From assembly GCA_964423205.1 (NCBI GenBank), contig CAYRDX010000018.1:5530-69529 (forward strand): a stretch of DNA of 64,000 nucleotides, given 5' to 3'. This stretch comes from UBA6168 sp964423205 (GTDB taxonomy: Bacteria > Bacteroidota > Bacteroidia > Chitinophagales > Saprospiraceae). Below the pieces are notes generated by a model that saw only the letters and a program-made list of their open reading frames with translations, ran no database searches and was not told the origin of the DNA. The translations under genes and the position numbers were made by a program. This document shows positions 60,299-64,000 of this stretch, in pieces. Numbering within the stretch: position 1 is the first letter of the stretch; the number at the start of each line of letters is the position of its first letter.

Positions 60299-62896
60299 AT
60301 GAAAATTCGCCCTATGAAATATAAGAGATCAACGCCTTCCATCTTCCTGTTGATTGCGATTGTTTTGGTCTGGTTTGCCGCCAATTCACCGCTATTTGCT
60401 CAGACCTGCACTTTCACCATTGAAATGCTGGACGAGGCTGGCGACGGTTGGAAGGACAATAAATTGACTGTCATTTCAAACAAGGATACCACCACGCATA
60501 CGCTTACTGCCGGATTCAAAGGCACATCTACTTTTCAGGTGAAGGCCGCTACCGTGGTGAAACTCTTCTTTACTTCCGGAGCATTTGCCACTGAAGTTGC
60601 CTTCAATCTGTATAACCCTGACGGCTTGCTGTTGTATTCAAGCGGTCCGGTTGGTGCACCTGCGCCAAAAGCTGGTGAGCATTATTTCAGACCGGCATAT
60701 TGCCCCAATTGCCCGGCACCCAAAGCCAGCAGTATTACCTTTTCACAAATTACTGACACCACTGCTACGGTGCAGTGGAGTGCGGTGACAGGCGGAAAGC
60801 GTTATATCCTGCGTTACGGCCCCAAAGGCTTCCCAATTGACAAGGGTTTGTCTATCGACTCTGTTTCCACGAATGCCAAACTTACCGGACTTAATCCTGA
60901 TGTAGAATACGACGTCTATTTGTTGGCAAAATGTGGTGTGGACAGTTCCAGTATTTTCATAGGCCCTGTTAGTTTCAGGACTACCTATTACCCAACAAAA
61001 GCAGGAAGTTCCTGCACTTACACCATCGAATTAGCCGATGCCGGTAACAATGGCTGGAATGGTGCTTTGTTGAGGGCAAGGCACAAAGGTGTGAATTCGG
61101 ACTTTACCATGGCGATAGGTTCGTCTGTTACCCATCAGTTTGTGGCTACCGGTAATTTTCCGATTGAATTTTCCTACCTGCCCGGAGCTGCTGAAAGTGA
61201 AAATAGTTACAAAATAAAAGATGCTTCGGGCAAGGTCATTTTTTCCGATGGTCCTTTTCCAAAACAGGGCAAGGTGTTCACAACCATAGCCTGCCCAACC
61301 TGTCCCGGTCCGCAGAAAATCTGGATGGCAGATGTAAATGCCAATAATGCCATCATTGCATGGGAACCTCCGGCTTCACTGACCGGCAACTTCCTGGTCG
61401 AAGTCGGTCCGGTTGGTTTTACACTGGGTAAAGGCAAAACAACCACTTTTGCCGGAACGGTTACAAAAGGCACCATACCCGGCCTTAAAGAAAACACCTG
61501 GTACGATGTCTATCTGAAATTCAGCTGCGGAACAGAATTCAGCAAAACAGTTGGCCCCATTACTTTCAAGACCATCTGGATGAACGACATTGGCGTTTCT
61601 GGCCTTGCAGCCCCTAATTTTCAGACGGGCTGTAATTTCAAAAGTGATGAAAAACTGACCATTTCGATTACCAATTACGGGCAGGCACCACAGACCCTGT
61701 TCAAGTTTCTTTTTGCTGTCAATGGGAAACCGGCTAATGTGACCATACCACAGGATGGATTGTACACAGGCGTAGTTGGCAATGACAGCACCTACACCAT
61801 TGAGTTTGAGACACCATGGGATTTTTCAGTTCCCGGTCTGTACTTTATCGACGCATGGACGGAAATGAAGAACGACAGCAACATTGTGAATGACACCTTC
61901 CGCCTCACCATCCTGACTGCCAGTCCTAAACCTCTGAAAGAGGATTTCGAGGATGAAGCCGTACCGGAAATATGGAGCCATAATGGGCTTATTTTTAAGA
62001 AAGCCACTCACAACAATGTCTCAAATGTAATTTCCAAAAACCTTACAGCCGTCAATAACAAATTCACCCTGACCACCCACCGTGTGGGTACTATGGCGCT
62101 GAAAGATTCACTGATTTTTGAATACCGGTGGGTCTCTTTCCCCGATGGAAAAACTGCTTTTGTGCCGGGAGCAAAAGATAAATTGGAAGTGCAAGTGTCA
62201 ACTGACTGCGGGGTGAGTTTTACCACAGTGCTGACTATCGACAGCCTCAATCATAAACCCAGTGTTGATATGACCCGAAAGGTTATCCAACTGGGCCAGT
62301 ATGCTGGCAAAGCGCTTAATGTGCGGTTCATTGGCACATGGGGGAAAGGCGATTATTGGCTGGACCTGGATAACATCAACATCCCTGGCTGCCCTGCCAG
62401 TTTATACCTTTTCGCTGACGTTGAACCTTCTTATTGGGGATTACCAACCGGGTTAATTGCCATGAAGCCGTTCTTTGGCGACCAACCCATTTCTTACAAA
62501 TGGAGCAATGGCGATACCAGCAGGGTAATATTCAACCTGCCTCCGGGCAGATACACAGTCTCAGTAACCGACGCCAATGGATGCTCAGACTCCAGGACCT
62601 TTAATATCGGCGTACTGGTCACTGATGAAGAAGTCGCATTAACTCAGCCTGATATATTGGTTTTCCCAAATCCTGCATCCAATTATGCAACTTTAAGGGT
62701 TCAGTTCCCAAAACCTGAGGATTTCAGCTTCAGGTTGCTGAATACTCAGGGACAAATACTGCAGACAACTGATTATCGCAGTCAGTCATTTTCTGAATTG
62801 AAACTAGACCTTAGTCCTCATCCACCCGGTTTATACTTTGTACAGGTTATTCAGAATGGCTTTTCACATCAATCGAAGCTGATGATTATTCGATAG
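60299..62896 (+). CDS. Large secreted Fn3-containing protein with T9SS type A sorting domain
   Basis: 865 residues from the ATG at 60299; signal peptide ends ANSPLFAQ. Two similar modules follow, each opening with a Cys and an amphipathic beta-unit (CTFTIEMLDEAGDGWKDNKL and CTYTIELADAGNNGWNGALL) and then an Fn3 domain (ATVQWSAVTGGKRYILRYG ... GLNPDVEYDVYLLAKCG). A CARDB-like region (about 435-545) and a MAM/cleaved-adhesin-like region (about 550-700) come next, then a SprB-like unit (YKWSNGDTSRVIFNLPPGRY). The C-terminus is a T9SS type A domain (VFPNPASNYATLRVQF, PPGLYFVQVI). Likely a surface adhesin or matrix protein; no enzyme domain is seen. Confidence 0.87.
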   Translation: MKIRPMKYKRSTPSIFLLIAIVLVWFAANSPLFAQTCTFTIEMLDEAGDGWKDNKLTVISNKDTTTHTLTAGFKGTSTFQVKAATVVKLFFTSGAFATEVAFNLYNPDGLLLYSSGPVGAPAPKAGEHYFRPAYCPNCPAPKASSITFSQITDTTATVQWSAVTGGKRYILRYGPKGFPIDKGLSIDSVSTNAKLTGLNPDVEYDVYLLAKCGVDSSSIFIGPVSFRTTYYPTKAGSSCTYTIELADAGNNGWNGALLRARHKGVNSDFTMAIGSSVTHQFVATGNFPIEFSYLPGAAESENSYKIKDASGKVIFSDGPFPKQGKVFTTIACPTCPGPQKIWMADVNANNAIIAWEPPASLTGNFLVEVGPVGFTLGKGKTTTFAGTVTKGTIPGLKENTWYDVYLKFSCGTEFSKTVGPITFKTIWMNDIGVSGLAAPNFQTGCNFKSDEKLTISITNYGQAPQTLFKFLFAVNGKPANVTIPQDGLYTGVVGNDSTYTIEFETPWDFSVPGLYFIDAWTEMKNDSNIVNDTFRLTILTASPKPLKEDFEDEAVPEIWSHNGLIFKKATHNNVSNVISKNLTAVNNKFTLTTHRVGTMALKDSLIFEYRWVSFPDGKTAFVPGAKDKLEVQVSTDCGVSFTTVLTIDSLNHKPSVDMTRKVIQLGQYAGKALNVRFIGTWGKGDYWLDLDNINIPGCPASLYLFADVEPSYWGLPTGLIAMKPFFGDQPISYKWSNGDTSRVIFNLPPGRYTVSVTDANGCSDSRTFNIGVLVTDEEVALTQPDILVFPNPASNYATLRVQFPKPEDFSFRLLNTQGQILQTTDYRSQSFSELKLDLSPHPPGLYFVQVIQNGFSHQSKLMIIR

Positions 62897-62910
62897 AAAA
62901 TTGGAATGAA

Positions 62911-62950
62911 AAAAAAGAAGTTGTCTCCATGTCAGACAGCTTCTTTTTTT
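62911..62950 (+). terminator. Rho-independent terminator
   Basis: 16-base stem AAAAAAGAAGTTGTCT / AGACAGCTTCTTTTTT (one G-U pair) with loop CCATGTC, followed by T. It lies 14 bases after the Fn3/T9SS protein stop. Confidence 0.88.
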
Positions 62951-63025
62951 ATGAACCTTAACCAGACTCAGTTGTATTCTTTAATGTTTCGGTTCAATGG
63001 GCTTTAAATCCAAATAATTTATTCA

Positions 63026-64000
63026 ATGAAAATTGGAATCGTATGTTATCCAACTTTTGGCGGCAGTGGAGTAGTTGCTACAGAGTTGGGGATGGGACTG
63101 GCACAGAAAGGTCATGAAGTTCACTTTATCACCTACAGGCAACCCGTCCGATTGACCAGTTATCACCACAACATTTATTATCACGAGGTCACAGGAGAAG
63201 ATTATCCCCTGTTTGAGTATCCTCCTTATGACACTGCCCTGGCCAGTAAAATGGTTGAAGTAGTGAAGTTTGAAAACCTCGATTTACTGCATGTTCACTA
63301 TGCCATACCCCATGCCGCTGTGGCCTACATGGCTAAAAAGATTTTGTTGAAAGAGGGGCGGTACATTCCCGTTATTACTACCCTGCACGGCACCGATATC
63401 ACCCTGGTGGGAACCAGCCCGGCATTTAAGCCCGTCGTTGAGTTTTCCATTACGAAATCCGATGGCGTGACGGCTGTTTCAAACCACCTGAAAGAGGAAA
63501 CTTATGCCAATTTTAACCTGACTAAGGACATCAGAGTCATTTACAATTTCATCGATTTTGACCGCTTCAAAAAAATCAATAAGGACCATTTCAAGAAAGC
63601 GATAGCTCCTAACGGCGAGCGCATCATGACTCATACATCTAATTTCCGCAAGGCAAAGCGGGTCAATGATGTCATTCAAGTTTTCAGGAAAGTAAATGAA
63701 ATAGTTCCTTCCAAGTTATTACTCATTGGTGATGGTCCGGAAAGAAGACATTCTGAAGACCTTTGTCGTCAGTTGGGACTTTGTGATGAAATCAGGTTTC
63801 TGGGGAAACAGGATGCCATCGAGGAATTGCTGGCAATTTCCGATTTGTTCCTCATACCTTCCTCACATGAAAGTTTTGGACTGGCAGCCCTGGAAGCTAT
63901 GGCGTGTGAAGTCCCGGTCATTTCATCTGATGCCGGAGGTCTGCCTGAAGTTAATTTGCATGGCACCACGGGGTTTCTCAGTAAGGTTGGGGATATTGAT
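63026..64000 (+). CDS. bshA: N-acetyl-alpha-D-glucosaminyl L-malate synthase BshA (5' part)
   Basis: 325 codons are visible and the gene runs off the window. BshA joins GlcNAc from UDP-GlcNAc to L-malate, the first step of bacillithiol synthesis. The N-terminus MKIGIVCYPTFGGSGVVATE is highly characteristic, followed by LLHVHYAIPHAAVAYMAK, TTLHGTDITLVG and the GT4 donor-site motif IPSSHESFGLAALEAMACEV with the E-x7-E pair. The family is about 375-385 residues, so roughly 55 are missing. It implies bacillithiol as the low-molecular-weight thiol and fits the DinB-like protein at the left end. Confidence 0.96.
   Translation, partial: MKIGIVCYPTFGGSGVVATELGMGLAQKGHEVHFITYRQPVRLTSYHHNIYYHEVTGEDYPLFEYPPYDTALASKMVEVVKFENLDLLHVHYAIPHAAVAYMAKKILLKEGRYIPVITTLHGTDITLVGTSPAFKPVVEFSITKSDGVTAVSNHLKEETYANFNLTKDIRVIYNFIDFDRFKKINKDHFKKAIAPNGERIMTHTSNFRKAKRVNDVIQVFRKVNEIVPSKLLLIGDGPERRHSEDLCRQLGLCDEIRFLGKQDAIEELLAISDLFLIPSSHESFGLAALEAMACEVPVISSDAGGLPEVNLHGTTGFLSKVGDID

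Overview
This window is chromosomal DNA of a member of the Bacteroidota, most likely a Saprospirales- or Chitinophagales-like lineage from a draft assembly or MAG (the rank below phylum is inference). The phylum call rests on type IX secretion sorting domains in three proteins (7994-11605, 27813-28895, 60299-62896), promoter-like TAnnTTTG boxes instead of sigma70 -10 boxes, weak Shine-Dalgarno signals, ribosomal protein THX, BatA-like VWA and DUF3137 proteins, bacillithiol synthesis (bshA) and a short CarB. An exact 100-N scaffold gap lies at 15185-15284 inside a tandem repeat.

Layout. 0-3.5 kb: minus-strand housekeeping run (SDR, DUF3137, PNPOx-like, DinB-like, YbaB). 3.6-7.7 kb: envelope genes (lpxH, a beta-propeller-like protein, psd, a GT-C glycosyltransferase). 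8-15 kb: a 1203-residue T9SS cargo protein, an S9 peptidase homologue lacking its catalytic Ser and His, and a WG-repeat protein. 15-15.8 kb: palindromic repeats and the gap. 16-23 kb: BatA-like protein, TIGR01777 epimerase, and a peptide ABC transporter (binding protein plus two permeases, no ATPase here). 23-31 kb: HU, a trans-sulfuration PLP enzyme, a GMC oxidoreductase with its subunit-3 partner, secreted endonuclease I, a coiled-coil membrane protein and a TPR-like membrane protein. 31-43 kb: 2-oxoglutarate dehydrogenase E2, an SdiA-regulated-like protein, fdhD, THX, mtaB, an SDR/DUF2867 protein, a TspO-like protein, carB and an M28 peptidase. 43.4-44.5 kb: non-coding and decayed DNA with a candidate small RNA and a truncated pseudogene. 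44.5-53.5 kb: acyl-CoA catabolism genes (3-hydroxyacyl-CoA dehydrogenase, PaaI, 3-oxoadipyl-CoA-type thiolase) flanking an MbnP/MbnH-like metallo pair, then TraB/GumN, ALDH and GH18 genes. 53.6-57.9 kb: accessory island with three toxin-antitoxin-like modules (two apparently decayed), an AT-rich outer-membrane protein and a dead IS200-like transposase. 57.9-64 kb: a TMTC-like GT-C/TPR protein, a large Fn3/T9SS protein and the 5' part of bshA.

The most unusual signal is an interspersed non-coding repeat present four times (11754-11876, 44021-44118, 47104-47159 and inverted 59972-60070). It has a conserved unique part followed by a variable array of heptamers, TTTTGCC and TTTTTAC. Each TTTTTAC-TTTTGCC junction creates a perfect TACTTTTG box, so the element could act as a dispersed, copy-number-variable promoter. 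One copy lies directly in front of the MbnH-like gene and another abuts a 5'-truncated pseudogene. A second family, the palindrome CCGATAGCTATCGG, occurs eight times. Several genes carry single-base frameshifts (53.7-54.0 kb, 44.1-44.5 kb, and the signal peptide at 27.8 kb) that may be real decay or assembly errors.
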